DNA from: Atriophallophorus winterbourni
Taxonomy: Eukaryota; Platyhelminthes; Trematoda; Plagiorchiida; Microphallidae
NCBI GenBank assembly: GCA_013407085.1
Contig: JACCGJ010018211.1
Location: 1 to 64,000, forward strand
Length of the DNA stretch: 64,000 bases
Direction: 5' to 3'
Part shown: one piece after another, positions 1 to 13,291 of the stretch
How the letters are laid out: each line of letters begins with the position of its first letter
Numbering within the stretch: position 1 is the stretch's first letter
Made by a program: the position numbers and the translations under genes
The notes under the pieces: generated by a model
The model's input: the letters and a program-made list of their open reading frames with translations, nothing else
Databases searched by the model: none
What the model was told of the DNA's origin: nothing

Positions 1-438
1 ACGCATTGAATGATGATTGTGCTAAATCGTGCATCACCTATTCAACACGAATCCGCTTAAACGTGAAGGAAGGAAATCAGCATATGCAATGAAAGATTTA
101 TCTAATATTTATTAAAATTTATTTTTGGGGTGAACTGTTTTTCGTGTCTGTTTTACGTCGATATTATTTGTAAATTGCAAACGAGAAACGTCGTTTCTGG
201 ACGGGTAGAAGACACTGGATGATACTCTCAACTGAGTGAATCTTTAATTGGTTTTTGTTTGTCAAATTTTAATTGTTAGTGATATAATGTTCCTCATTAG
301 TATGTATTTGAATCACACAAACCGCGCAACCGAAACGGGGTGTTTGAACACGCCAGTGGGATACACGCACAAATCTTAATTACAATTATTCCACTGTTTT
401 GACATGTGGATCTTGATTATACTGTACCTACATGATCG

Positions 439-459
439 TGCCTTGTGTGTGTGTGTGTG
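439..459. repeat. TG microsatellite
   Basis: A short run of alternating T and G lies just upstream of an unassigned frame. It is repeated in unit 2 at about 8500-8520. Confidence 0.8.
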
Positions 460-949
460 ATGGAAATGCATGCAAATGAGTATGTTTGTTCAATATTATG
501 GGTTGAACTCCATCTACCTGCGTTTTCGCTCATGTGATCGACCTGGTGTTCGCACCAACCTTATCCAACAGTTGCATACAATCGCAAATCTGGTTCATCA
601 ACAAGATAATTTTTATGGTTTGTTCAATGATTATAAACGTTTGACAATCTTAAACTTGTGTATAGTATGCATCCCCATTCCGGAGTAACACAGCACTTGG
701 AGTAAATTTGACAATTTTGAATGGATTATAAAACAACAGTCGATTATGAAGAACTGTTGTCTGCTTGAATACGGAAGACGTTTACCATTCTAATTGCTAT
801 TTCACTTTGATAAATCGTGATTATGAACGCCTAATAATTCCGAGATTTATCAGGACGAGATGCTTGACTCGTCTAAGCTTCGACATTTGCAATTTTGTTT
901 GCTTAAAATCTTGTGTAAGCGTGTGAAGATGCGTTTTTTTATTTTGCAC

Positions 950-1300
950 TTGTGAAAAGTGAACCTGATCTTACTGTCTCCACCTGACGACGGCAAACAG
1001 CCAGAAACCGGTAGTGGTGTGTAAGGGATGGGGATGTGAGCAACACATTACTTTGGTCATCCATAAGCGCCTTGAGTGCTTTGACCAAGAATCCCTTTGT
1101 GATTCTGTGTCTGAACATCGTGGTTCGTTGTACGAACCCTATATAACAGTTGGCATACAAGTATAACCTTGTTTACCTTTAATCCACTGTTTCAAGGCTC
1201 ACTGAACCTGATCTTACTGTCTCCACCTGACGACGGCAAACAGCCAGAAACCGGTAGTGGCGTGTAAAAGATGGGGATGTGAGCAACACATTACTTTGAA
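950..1300. repeat. Dispersed repeat R1, 1.4 tandem copies
   Basis: A block starting with GAACCTGATCTTACTGTCTC at 962 recurs about 243 bases later at 1205. It includes a characteristic segment around 'catcgtggttcgttgtacg' and further members at 9011-9361, 21833-22390 and 23190-23270. Read on the minus strand, the start of the block is GGTGGAGACAGTAAGATC, which resembles a 3' splice site followed by a 5' splice site nine bases later. No coding content was recognised. Confidence 0.75.
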
Positions 1301-3084
1301 AGCAATTACGGTTTGCAAGACCAACAGTATGTCTTTTCGTCTTCGTTTAATTATATAAACACAAATTTGTTCGTAATATAATAAACCTGGAGTTAATTGT
1401 ATTACTCGGAAGTAACTGCTATACAAACAAATTGATGCAGTCAAACAATAAGTGACAAGAACTGTGAACTGCAAACTGTGAACATTCAAGGTTAATGTTC
1501 TATAACTATCGCATCGCCATTGAGAGCTGTGGACCGTGACTATCAAAAATCGCCAAGTGATTATCACCCAATTTCAATGGCGACCTATCTGCCACAGATC
1601 ATTTTTTAAATGCTTGTAATGGAGATAGCGGTTAGAGTATCAACTGAAAACCATTATATTTGATGTTTCAACATTACAACTGGAGACCTAGCGGTTGAAC
1701 CTAAGTGAAACCAACGGACCGCCAAACTAGAAGATCCTTTGATCGGCACCTTTGAGAAAAATTAAAAACTGATTGGTCGGGAATAACACGAAGACCACAC
1801 GTCTAGTAGAAGGCGACAGAGTAAAGCACCTTGAGTTCTAGTAGCACGATGCGGAAACAATTGAGAAAATGTTTAGTTCAAACTTCCATTCCTTTGACTC
1901 AAGTCGAATCAGAGTCAAGCGGAAGATTGTGTTATTAAAAATAATTCGAATTCTATGAGGTTGGATTATCAAAAAGTAATTTCTACCGTAATACCCAACA
2001 ACTTCTGGCAGTCATATGCAAAATTAAAGTGCAATTGTAAACCTTTTTATCCCGGATGCTAAACCTGTGCACTGCAATGCCGAACAAACGTGAGTTGGCG
2101 GCAAGAACTGGGGTGATCTGATGTCGACTGTCACTCCAATGCACTCATCACAGAAAAATGAACTCGCAATGTGTTGGAAATGGTCTGTGTCCGATCGCGG
2201 AAATGTATCCATGATAAATAAACTTTATAACGAAAAGCATAAGGCAAATGGTGAAACCATACATGAAAGGATTTCTAGATTAGTCGTTTGAAAGAATAAA
2301 AATAGTGGGAATCCGTTACAATCTAGCGGCTAAATTTGCAGCGTTTAAACTTGAACGTGAGCATGGATTACGCAAGCTGGCTAATTGGTCAGTTGATGTT
2401 GATCACAACTGGAAACAACCAAGCAATTTAGGGGTTAAGCAAAATGCAGATGTGTATAAGTAAATGTTAATTTTACACGTCTGTCTTAAGAGAGCTCAGC
2501 CCCCACTATCATCTGTGCAGTTCTCTGCCAGATTATGTTTGGACAAATAAATGCAATTTTAATCTGGTCGCTTTACGTACTGACACAATTATTACGACGA
2601 AGCTACTCTCTCAGAACGAAAATGTGTACGCAGCACTCGAATCCATGAAGAGAAAACACAAACAATAAGCAAAGAAGGCGAAGAATAAAAGACTTTATTC
2701 TGAATTTGGTCTGTTAGAACTATCGATAGTCACGGCATGCGACAAAGCTGAACTAATCGGCGTTCATTCTATCTCATCCAACAATTTACAGGAACAATTC
2801 GGAGATGTATTTCCTGATGATCTGGGGTACTGCATGCGGTTTCAAGCTAAATCACATTTGCAACCCTGGCAAAAACCCGTTTTCCGACCCGAACGTGCGG
2901 TTCCGTACTACACTATCCAACAGATAGACAAAGAACCCACTCAAAAACAAGCTGGTGTTCTTGTGCATGACACATACTGTGCTTGGGAGGCCTGGATTGC
3001 CGTCGTAAGAAGCAAAGGAGTTGACCCACTTCTTCACTGGACTAAAAAATGCTTTTAAATCAAACTGTTACCGTCATCATTCCC

Positions 3085-3570
3085 GGAGGATCTGTTCACA
3101 ATCCTAAACGGAGGCACGCGGTTTGCCAAACAGGAACTAGCTGATGCTCACCTCCAAATATATGTTGATCCGTCTGGTCGTGAACTATTGACTGTCAACT
3201 CAAATCGCGGCTTGTTCCAATACACTAGATTACCGTTCGGAATAAATCCACTTCAGTTATTTGCCAACAAGTCATTGATACAGTACTTGCTGACCTTCTC
3301 GGAGTTGCAGTAAATATGGATGACATTTTAATTGTGGGAGCATTCTCCAATCAATTACAATCACGTATAGTGGCTGTCCTCCAACATATACATGTCTACG
3401 GATTCCATGCCCGACCGGAAAATGCTAGTTCTATCTTACATCTATCAAGTATCCCGGATGTATTTTCGATAAATTTGGACGTCACCCAGTCGCAGAGAAC
3501 ATTTGGGCTATGCAGGAAATGCCAGCTCCGAAAGGTCAAACGACGTTGCGCTCTTTTATTGGACTGATCA
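3085..3570 (+). pseudogene. Gypsy-type reverse transcriptase remnant (unit 1)
   Basis: Translation in shifting frames gives the core of a Ty3/Gypsy reverse transcriptase. An ELADAHLQIYVD segment (3163 onward) matches the family's 'DLADAYLQIEV' strand with motif A aspartates. It is followed by GLFQYTRLPFGI, the classic '(G)LF.Y.RLPFG(V)' block, and then by NMDD at the catalytic YxDD position in the frame that opens at 3316, with ILIVG after it. A frameshift lies between RLPFG and the NMDD frame, at about 3255-3265, and stops interrupt the region upstream. The copy is therefore inactive. It belongs with the RNase H and integrase pieces downstream. Confidence 0.8.
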
Positions 3571-3734
3571 GTGATAATAGAGTATTTCTACCCTCCTTAC
3601 AACATTCGAGCGCCTCTCAATAGACTTTTGTTGAAATATCATGAATGGAAATGAGATGCAGAATGTGCACCGCCTTCATTCAATTGATAATAATGTTGTG
3701 ATCAGACCGACTACTCACTCAATGTGACCCTCAT

Positions 3735-4485
3735 CTACCGATTACTGTTCCTGCAGATGCGTCCCAGCATGGTGTGGGAGCAGTCATTTTACACACTTTT
3801 GCTGATGGTTCCCACAAGGCTAATATGCATGCAATAAAAACACAAAAAAGGTTGAGAGTAACTTCGTACAGATAGAAAAGGAAGCACTGGCCAGTATATT
3901 TGCAGTTCGACGGTTCCATAATGTGGCGAATGGCAGTTTGCAGGTTATTGCCCATTCAAGAAACACCGATGTCAGAGGTGCAACAGAAAGGGGCTTAAAG
4001 AAAATTACTGCACAGCAAACTATTTCGAGAAAACTGTGTTCAAATATTCCTATCAGTCCCATCCCGTCTACGCTACCTTCAAAACCCCAGATCATGGAAA
4101 TTCAGCGTAAGAATTACACACTGGACGTTTGGACATTAGACTGCCGATTAAAGTTCCATTCTGTTATTGTTCTGTTTTACTGGCTGTTGGGTTAAGGACG
4201 ACGCATAGATTGATAGTACGCAACGACAGTATATGCTGCAATATCGACGATACGTCCATTATAACATATAAATTCCTTCACGGACGACGCTTCACCCTCT
4301 GAAGTGACAACAAACAGTTACTCGCTGATATTAGTTCAGAAACAGGAATACTAACACATTCGGCAAGACGACTGCAAAGATGAGCAATCACACTTCTCAG
4401 GTATGACTACGAAATAAGGTATCGACGGAGCGAACAGATCAGCCAAGCAGATGCCCTTACCCGACTTATTTTAAACACTAAGATT
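3735..4485 (+). pseudogene. Gypsy RNase H remnant (unit 1)
   Basis: Fragments read PADASQHGVGAVILH (3752 onward) and, in another frame, QIEKEALASIFAVRRFH (3870 onward). These match the RNase H blocks of Ty3/Gypsy pol. A later piece around 4395-4470 reads as the domain end, with QADALTRL. At least three frameshifts or stops separate the blocks, so this is a pseudogene linking the RT and integrase remnants in normal pol order. Confidence 0.75.
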
Positions 4486-4769
4486 CCGAAAGAAGACTTC
4501 GATATTGCTGACGTAGCAGAGCAAACACTCTGTCGCTAATTATCTGATGCGAATATAGCATTCCCGGTTACAGTGTCAGATATTAGGAGGGAAACAAGAT
4601 CAATTCTCCTAAGAACCATCGAATACACACAAACGAAATGTCCACATAAAAATCGGAAGCTTTCATTATTGTCCCTCTAGAGACCCTTTTATATCATTAA
4701 TGATTGACTCATGTACACTAACCGTGTGATAATCCCCTCTTCTCTCGTTTTTGATTTCTCAGACCACAC

Positions 4770-5230
4770 CATCTGAGACACCCCGGAAACGGTCGAATGA
4801 AAGCAATGGCAATATCTCATGTGTTCTGTCTGGGCAACGACAAAGATTTCGAACATGTGGTTCGTTCTTGCTCTCGGTGCCACCAAGCTGCAAAATCTTC
4901 CCCTCGTCAACAACAAATTCCATGGCCGCCCAAAACACAACCCTGGAAACGAGTCCAATTGGATTTTGCCGGTTCAATCGATAATGTGTCATATCTCTTT
5001 GTGGTTGACGCTCATTCAAAATGGTCAGAAATTACTCCTGTGAACCGGCAAACTGCAACCGCTACCATTAATCCACTGAAGCGAAACTTTAGTTAACATG
5101 GCTTACCAAGCACCATTATTTCTGACAACGGCTTACAATACTCCTTCGCTCGTTAAGAACAGTTCTGTAGAGCATAAAATATTAATATTCTCCGGATTCA
5201 TCGTCTCAACCACAGAAACCACCGAAACAT
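4770..5230 (+). pseudogene. Gypsy integrase remnant (unit 1)
   Basis: An open stretch at 4797-5096 carries the H2C2 zinc-finger region (H...C..C around SCSRCHQAA). It is followed by the start of the DDE core: VQLDFAG, then FVVDAHSKWSEI. After a frameshift at about 5095 comes ISDNG, the second catalytic aspartate block, and then stops. The order and spacing match Ty3/Gypsy integrase. The third catalytic residue region is lost. Confidence 0.85.
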
Positions 5231-5322
5231 TACATCAAGTTAAGCTCATGAGAGGCGAGAGATTTCGCGAACCGGCATCGAGGTCACATGCTGGCCCTAG
5301 GAGGACAAAGTACGAAACGTTT

Positions 5323-5645
5323 ACCAGGGGAGATGTTGGGTGGTGCGACCTCACCCAAGACGCGTGCGACCTAGTTAATTTCCTTATCAGAACAGTGCGT
5401 TTGCATACTGTGGCATGTTGTAACCCTACGCTTAAATGTCCTTATCGGAGCATGCGTTGTCATACTCTGCACGGTCTACTTTGCTGCCTACTTCGCACAC
5501 CACGTTCTGATCTTTATATAATAAGGTCCTGAGAACCTCTGACAAGAATCCCGCCTTGGTCATTTCATTACCATCCTGGGTTGTTCTGTTCTCTGTCTCA
5601 GAGGGATTGGTCTCTCGTACTATCTAGTTCATCACCTGGCACAAC
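5323..5645 (+). repeat. Probable 3' LTR with polypurine tract (unit 1 Gypsy)
   Basis: A purine-rich stretch ending at about 5333 (accAGGGGAGA) is followed directly by TGTTGGG, as expected where a polypurine tract meets an LTR. The stretch contains a TATA-like TTTATATAATAAGG at about 5512-5525 and could end near GGCACA at about 5643. No matching 5' LTR was seen upstream, so the right end is uncertain and the element looks 5'-truncated. Unit 2 carries the same stretch at +8061. Confidence 0.4.
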
Positions 5646-5824
5646 TGTCTCTAGAATCCAGTACATAACAATTTTACTTTGTGCATTCAAAACATTTTCA
5701 AATGTTGGTGGATTCACAGTAAATCGGAATCATTTAGCAACCGTTCCATCCGTGTGTCGTTTTTGTAGACCACAGTGTCATAAATTAAGTCAGTTAACCA
5801 TGAAAACAAAGTTTGCAATGAATC

Positions 5825-6362
5825 GGTTATAGTAAGTTTTTGGTAACGTTTCGCATCTGAACACAGAAGCTTCGTCAGTCCAAGGGTGTTGGTACGAACA
5901 TTGTTCAGCTTTAAATGGCATTCTCTTGACCAATCCTGAGTTCTCTAAGCTAGACAGGGAGATCAAGATAATTGATCACACCCCTAATTGCTGTGTTCAT
6001 CCCTAATTGTTTATTAATTGCAAAGGTCAGCGTCTGCCGACACACTGCTTACGTAATCATATGTGTATTATGTGTGATGTTCGTTCATCCTTATCGGCTG
6101 CATAACCAACGCCAGTTTGTTTAGATATCCGCCCATCCACCTTGTTCACCGCGTTCACCCCAGCCTTTGTTATTTCAACAGCCACGGCGTGAAGTCATTC
6201 CCTATTAGATTTCATACCCCGTCTTATCACATTCACGCTATTAAGATCTACGCTGTTTCAAGAGATTGCCATTTAAAACTGAACACTGTTCGTACCAACA
6301 CCCTTGGTCTGATGAAGTTTCTGTGTTCAGAAGCGAAACATCACCAGAAACTTACTATAACC
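5825..6362. mobile_element. Foldback/TIR element (unit 1)
   Basis: The outer roughly 95 bases are an imperfect inverted repeat. The left arm starts GGTTATAGTAAG and runs through a 'gtgttggtacgaac' block. The right arm has the complement of that block and ends CTTACTATAACC. No transposase frame is present inside, so it is non-autonomous. Related foldback elements lie at 44972-45642 and 52392-52745, and a half copy at 57538-57745. Each right arm carries a CTGATGA...GAAAC-like core (see findings). Confidence 0.75.
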
Positions 6363-9010
6363 AATTTATTGTATACTTTATTTAGATGATTATGGACTCG
6401 CGATCGGTCTGGAATATTTTCCAATACTTTGATAAGTCAGTTAACATTGAGGGGCAATGTCCCTAATGTTCTAAGCTAATTTCTGCAATTTCGCGCTGTT
6501 CTCATTATTCCGGAGTTTTCGGAACGTATCGCACGCGATGAGCGATGCGTACCAGTATTTACACATAAATTGAACTCAGGGTGAAATATCTGACGCAAAC
6601 ACTTTGGTTGCGTAACCAACAGTCATTCGAAGTTGAAACAGTATCCCTTCTGCGTTGTCGTAAATAGAAGTCCATACTCATAGCGACATCGAATCCGCAG
6701 AGCATACGTAGCCCTCTTGATAGATCGTTGCGTGATCCACAAAAGAATGATGGGTTAGCTAAATTCGATAGTATTTGTGCGGTTTTGTCTTGTTTACTCG
6801 CACAGGGTTAGGGCATTGTATCGGGTCAATACTCAAGTGCAATGAAAATCTAGTTTGAAATTATGGTGAGATTAATTCAAAGTCTGCCATTAAAACTATA
6901 TTTGAAAACATAGATTGATGAGTACATTCATTAATAGACGGTAACGTCGATCAGAAACAATCATATTATCGTGTAAACGCTCATTGACAATCGCATCACT
7001 TTGTTTACAGTAGTCGATGAAATCCGGGGCTTTTCAATACAGTTTCCTGTGTAACAGGTGCCGTTCAAACTAAAGGAACAGCTCGTTCAATAAATGTAGA
7101 CAACGATGCCGTTGCAGTTGTCAGAGAGAAGGTTTACCTTCCATTAGATGAACCTATTTCATGGACTTGTTGCACCATCCGACCGAATCAAACTAGTTTT
7201 GAGGATCCAGTCACTCGAATTCACTCATATCACAGATTATTAGGAGAAGTTACGCCGAGCCACACAGGACAACGCTTGTAGAACAGAAGCTGGACTCGGT
7301 TGACCGAGGCCGTATGAGTAGCGCGTCGTTAGAGAATTTACGGAAATGAGAGCATATTCGCAAAGCCACTCTTTCTATGAACAACCATGAAATCAGCGAA
7401 TTAGTTTCAACCATTTAAAATGGGATGGTAAACGCTAGTAGTTCAAGTAGTGACAAGAAACTCATCATTAGACTAGTGCATTTCTTGTACGTAAGCTTGT
7501 TGAATTGACATATAATTCGAGCATTGTCATCCTTCGAACTTCATACACGTCATTACTATTGATTGGAACATTCTACTTCGACCCACTGTGCTTGTTGGTC
7601 AACCCACATTTAGCAGTGTTGAGTATGAATTTGTCAAGTAATAGAAAAAAGACGTTATGCGCATAAGAAACGTACAAAATCGCAAATAGAAGCAAAACAC
7701 TCTTAGTGTACAGTAAATCACTCGAAGTATATCATTGTGCCAGTCTGTACGTAAGAAGCCACCTTTTGTATTCTGTTTTTGCATAATCAATAACGGTCGG
7801 AAAAATCATGCACTCACCGTTTAAAACAGGTTTAAGATAAAAAACAAATCACACATCATCGTTGAGATAAAAACACAGATTCAGCGATACTTTGAATGAA
7901 AACGCGGTAGTGTTCTGAGGTCAATCTTTGCGGTGATTCATACATGGTGACAATAACAAACGGTGCACTGAACTAAAGTTGCTAATATTCACTTCATCGT
8001 GATCTAGGTGACCGGTGCTCTCTTGAATTGATTTACCGCTGAAATGATTAACACACGACCAACGCATTGAATGATGATTGTGCTAAATCGTGCATCACAT
8101 ATTCAACACGAATCCGCTTAAACGTGAAGGAAGGAAATCAGCATATGCAATGAAAGATTTATCTAATATTTATTAAAATTTATTTTTGGGGTGAACTGTT
8201 TTTCGTGTCTGTTTTACGTCGATATTATTTGTAAATTGCAAACGAGAAACGTCGTTTCTGGACGGGTAGAAGACACTGGATGATACTCTCAACTGAGTGA
8301 ATCTTTAATTGGTTTTTGTTTGTCAAATTTTAATTGTTAGTGATATAATGTTCCTCATTAGTATGTATTTGAATCACACAAACCGCGCAACCGAAACGGG
8401 GTGTTTGAACACGCCAGTGGGATACACGCACAAATCTTAATTACAATTATTCCACTGTTTTGACATGTGGATCTTGATTATACTGTACCTACATGATCGT
8501 GCCTTGTGTGTGTGTGTGTGATGGAAATGCATGCAAATGAGTATGTTTGTTCAATATTATGGGTTGAACTCCATCTACCTGCGTTTTCGCTCATGTGATC
8601 GACCTGGTGTTCGCACCAACCTTATCCAACAGTTGCATACAATCGCAAATCTGGTTCATCAACAAGATAATTTTTATGGTTTGTTCAATGATTATAAACG
8701 TTTGACAATCTTAAACTTGTGTATAGTATGCATCCCCATTCCGGAGTAACACAGCACTTGGAGTAAATTTGACAATTTTGAATGGATTATAAAACAACAG
8801 TCGATTATGAAGAACTGTTGTCTGCTTGAATACGGAAGACGTTTACCATTCTAATTGCTATTTCACTTTGATAAATCGTGATTATGAACGCCTAATAATT
8901 CCGAGATTTATCAGGACGAGATGCTTGACTCGTCTAAGCTTCGACATTTGCAATTTTGTTTGCTTAAAATCTTGTGTAAGCGTGTGAAGATGCGTTTTTT
9001 TATTTTGCAC

Positions 9011-9361
9011 TTGTGAAAAGTGAACCTGATCTTACTGTCTCCACCTGACGACGGCAAACAGCCAGAAACCGGTAGTGGTGTGTAAGGGATGGGGATGTGA
9101 GCAACACATTACTTTGGTCATCCACAAGCGCCTTGAGTGCTTTGACCAAGAATCACTTTGTGATTCTGTGTCTGAACATCGTGGTTCGTTGTACGAACCC
9201 TATATAACAGTTGGCATACAAGTATAACCTTGTTTACCTTTAATCCACTGTTTCAAGGCTCACTGAACCTGATCTTACTGTCTCCACCTGACGACGGCAA
9301 ACAGCCAGAAACCGGTAGTGGCGTGTAAAAGATGGGGATGTGAGCAACACATTACTTTGAA
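9011..9361. repeat. Dispersed repeat R1, unit 2 copy
   Basis: This is the copy of the 950-1300 R1 pair inside the second 8-kb unit, with only a few base differences (for example near 9125 and 9155). Confidence 0.75.
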
Positions 9362-11145
9362 AGCAATTACGGTTTGCAAGACCAACAGTATGTCTTTTCG
9401 TCTTCGTTTAATTATATAAACACAAATTTGTTCGTAATATAATAAACCTGGAGTTAATTGTATTACTCGGAAGTAACTGCTATACAAACAAATTGATGCA
9501 GTCAAACAATAAGTGACAAGAACTGTGAACTGCAAACTGTGAACATTCAAGGTTAATGTTCTATAACTATCGCATCGCCATTGAGAGCTGTGGACCGTGA
9601 CTATCAAAAATCGCCAAGTGATTATCACCCAATTTCAATGGCGACCTATCTGCCACAGATCATTTTTTAAATGCTTGTAATGGAGATAGCGGTTAGAGTA
9701 TCAACTGAAAACCATTATATTTGATGTTTCAACATTACAACTGGAGACCTAGCGGTTGAACCTAAGTGAAACCAACGGACCGCCAAACTAGAAGATCCTT
9801 TGATCGGCACCTTTGAGAAAAATTAAAAACTGATTGGTCGGGAATAACACGAAGACCACACGTCTAGTAGAAGGCGACAGAGTAAAGCACCTTGAGTTCT
9901 AGTAGCACGATGCGGAAACAATTGAGAAAATGTTTAGTTCAAACTTCCATTCCTTTGACTCAAGTCGAATCAGAGTCAAGCGGAAGATTGTGTTATTAAA
10001 AATAATTCGAATTCTATGAGGTTGGATTATCAAAAAGTAATTTCTACCGTAATACCCAACAACTTCTGGCAGTCATATGCAAAATTAAAGTGCAATTGTA
10101 AACCTTTTTATCCCGGATGCTAAACCTGTGCACTGCAATGCCGAACAAACGTGAGTTGGCGGCAAGAACTGGGGTGATCTGATGTCGACTGTCACTCCAA
10201 TGCACTCATCACAGAAAAATGAACTCGCAATGTGTTGGAAATGGTCTGTGTCCGATCGCGGAAATGTATCCATGATAAATAAACTTTATAACGAAAAGCA
10301 TAAGGCAAATGGTGAAACCATACATGAAAGGATTTCTAGATTAGTCGTTTGAAAGAATAAAAATAGTGGGAATCCGTTACAATCTAGCGGCTAAATTTGC
10401 AGCGTTTAAACTTGAACGTGAGCATGGATTACGCAAGCTGGCTAATTGGTCAGTTGATGTTGATCACAACTGGAAACAACCAAGCAATTTAGGGGTTAAG
10501 CAAAATGCAGATGTGTATAAGTAAATGTTAATTTTACACGTCTGTCTTAAGAGAGCTCAGCCCCCACTATCATCTGTGCAGTTCTCTGCCAGATTATGTT
10601 TGGACAAATAAATGCAATTTTAATCTGGTCGCTTTACGTACTGACACAATTATTACGACGAAGCTACTCTCTCAGAACGAAAATGTGTACGCAGCACTCG
10701 AATCCATGAAGAGAAAACACAAACAATAAGCAAAGAAGGCGAAGAATAAAAGACTTTATTCTGAATTTGGTCTATTAGAACTATCGATAGTCACGGCATG
10801 CGACAAAGCTGAACTAATCGGCGTTCATTCTATCTCATCCAACAATTTACAGGAACAATTCGGAGATGTATTTCCTGATGATCTGGGGTACTGCATGCGG
10901 TTTCAAGCTAAATCACATTTGCAACCCTGGCAAAAACCCGTTTTCCGACCCGAACGTGCGGTTCCGTACTACACTATCCAACAGATAGACAAAGAACCCA
11001 CTCAAAAACAAGCTGGTGTTCTTGTGCATGACACATACTGTGCTTGGGAGGCCTGGATTGCCGTCGTAAGAAGCAAAGGAGTTGACCCACTTCTTCACTG
11101 GACTAAAAAATGCTTTTAAATCAAACTGTTACCGTCATCATTCCC

Positions 11146-13291
11146 GGAGGATCTGTTCACAATCCTAAACGGAGGCACGCGGTTTGCCAAACAGGAACTA
11201 GCTGATGCTCACCTCCAAATATATGTTGATCCGTCTGGTCGTGAACTATTGACTGTCAACTCAAATCGCGGCTTGTTCCAATACACTAGATTACCGTTCG
11301 GAATAAATCCACTTCAGTTATTTGCCAACAAGTCATTGATACAGTACTTGCTGACCTTCTCGGAGTTGCAGTAAATATGGATGACATTTTAATTGTGGGA
11401 GCATTCTCCAATCAATTACAATCACGTATAGTGGCTGTCCTCCAACATATACATGTCTACGGATTCCATGCCCGACCGGAAAATGCTAGTTCTATCTTAC
11501 ATCTATCAAGTATCCCGGATGTATTTTCGATAAATTTGGACGTCACCCAGTCGCAGAGAACATTTGGGCTATGCAGGAAATGCCAGCTCCGAAAGGTCAA
11601 ACGACGTTGCGCTCTTTTATTGGACTGATCAGTGATAATAGAGTATTTCTACCCTCCTTACAACATTCGAGCGCCTCTCAATAGACTTTTGTTGAAATAT
11701 CATGAATGGAAATGAGATGCAGAATGTGCACCGCCTTCATTCAATTGATAATAATGTTGTGATCAGACCGACTACTCACTCAATGTGACCCTCATCTACC
11801 GATTACTGTTCCTGCAGATGCGTCCCAGCATGGTGTGGGAGCAGTCATTTTACACACTTTTGCTGATGGTTCCCACAAGGCTAATATGCATGCAATAAAA
11901 ACACAAAAAAGGTTGAGAGTAACTTCGTACAGATAGAAAAGGAAGCACTGGCCAGTATATTTGCAGTTCGACGGTTCCATAATGTGGCGAATGGCAGTTT
12001 GCAGGTTATTGCCCATTCAAGAAACACCGATGTCAGAGGTGCAACAGAAAGGGGCTTAAAGAAAATTACTGCACAGCAAACTATTTCGAGAAAACTGTGT
12101 TCAAATATTCCTATCAGTCCCATCCCGTCTACGCTACCTTCAAAACCCCAGATCATGGAAATTCAGCGTAAGAATTACACACTGGACGTTTGGACATTAG
12201 ACTGCCGATTAAAGTTCCATTCTGTTATTGTTCTGTTTTACTGGCTGTTGGGTTAAGGACGACGCATAGATTGATAGTACGCAACGACAGTATATGCTGC
12301 AATATCGACGATACGTCCATTATAACATATAAATTCCTTCACGGACGACGCTTCACCCTCTGAAGTGACAACAAACAGTTACTCGCTGATATTAGTTCAG
12401 AAACAGGAATACTAACACATTCGGCAAGACGACTGCAAAGATGAGCAATCACACTTCTCAGGTATGACTACGAAATAAGGTATCGACGGAGCGAACAGAT
12501 CAGCCAAGCAGATGCCCTTACCCGACTTATTTTAAACACTAAGATTCCGAAAGAAGACTTCGATATTGCTGACGTAGCAGAGCAAACACTCTGTCGCTAA
12601 TTATCTGATGCGAATATAGCATTCCCGGTTACAGTGTCAGATATTAGGAGGGAAACAAGATCAATTCTCCTAAGAACCATCGAATACACACAAACGAAAT
12701 GTCCACATAAAAATCGGAAGCTTTCATTATTGTCCCTCTAGAGACCCTTTTATATCATTAATGATTGACTCATGTACACTAACCGTGTGATAATCCCCTC
12801 TTCTCTCGTTTTTGATTTCTCAGACCACACCATCTGAGACACCCCGGAAACGGTCGAATGAAAGCAATGGCAATATCTCATGTGTTCTGTCTGGGCAACG
12901 ACAAAGATTTCGAACATGTGGTTCGTTCTTGCTCTCGGTGCCACCAAGCTGCAAAATCTTCCCCTCGTCAACAACAAATTCCATGGCCGCCCAAAACACA
13001 ACCCTGGAAACGAGTCCAATTGGATTTTGCCGGTTCAATCGATAATGTGTCATATCTCTTTGTGGTTGACGCTCATTCAAAATGGTCAGAAATTACTCCT
13101 GTGAACCGGCAAACTGCAACCGCTACCATTAATCCACTGATGCGAAACTTTAGTTAACATGGCTTACCAAGCACCATTATTTCTGACAACGGCTTACAAT
13201 ACTCCTTCGCTCGTTAAGAACAGTTCTGTAGAGCATAAAATATTAATATTCTCCGGATTCATCGTCTCAACCACAGAAACCACCGAAACAT
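11146..13291 (+). pseudogene. Gypsy pol remnant (unit 2: RT, RNase H, integrase)
   Basis: This is the second copy of the pol remnant at an offset of 8061. It has the RT block with RLPFG at about 11290 and NMDD at about 11380, RNase H pieces at 11796-12546 and the integrase zinc finger and core start at 12858-13157. It bears the same frameshifts as unit 1, which shows that decay came before the duplication. One difference changes a residue in the integrase frame (K in unit 1, M in unit 2, at about 13141). Confidence 0.85.

Larger units (their letters stand above)
1..8061. repeat. Tandem segmental duplication, unit 1 (about 8.06 kb)
   Basis: The first base of the window matches position 8062, and the two stretches stay almost base-for-base identical for the whole unit. 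Only scattered differences were seen, for example near 49, 1125, 5083 and 6823-6880. The unit contains dispersed R1 repeats, a degenerate Gypsy pol, a foldback DNA element and long stretches with no recognisable gene. Short frames inside it (at 470-688, 1214-1567, 2024-2212, 5098-5532, 7599-7790) recur unchanged in unit 2 but show no domain, apart from the Gypsy parts listed separately. Such low divergence means a recent duplication or an assembly (haplotype) duplication. The left edge is cut by the window. Confidence 0.95.

Noticed and set aside
439..480. Possible satellite or origin-like TG tract
   Set aside because: Only about ten TG units; an ordinary microsatellite.
1214..1567. 117-codon minus-strand frame, repeated identically at 9275-9628
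   Set aside because: Its presence twice only reflects the segmental duplication, and it begins in the R1 repeat. No domain seen.
5098..5532. 144-codon frame after the Gypsy integrase
   Set aside because: Covers the end of the integrase out of frame and then the probable LTR with its TATA box, so not a gene.
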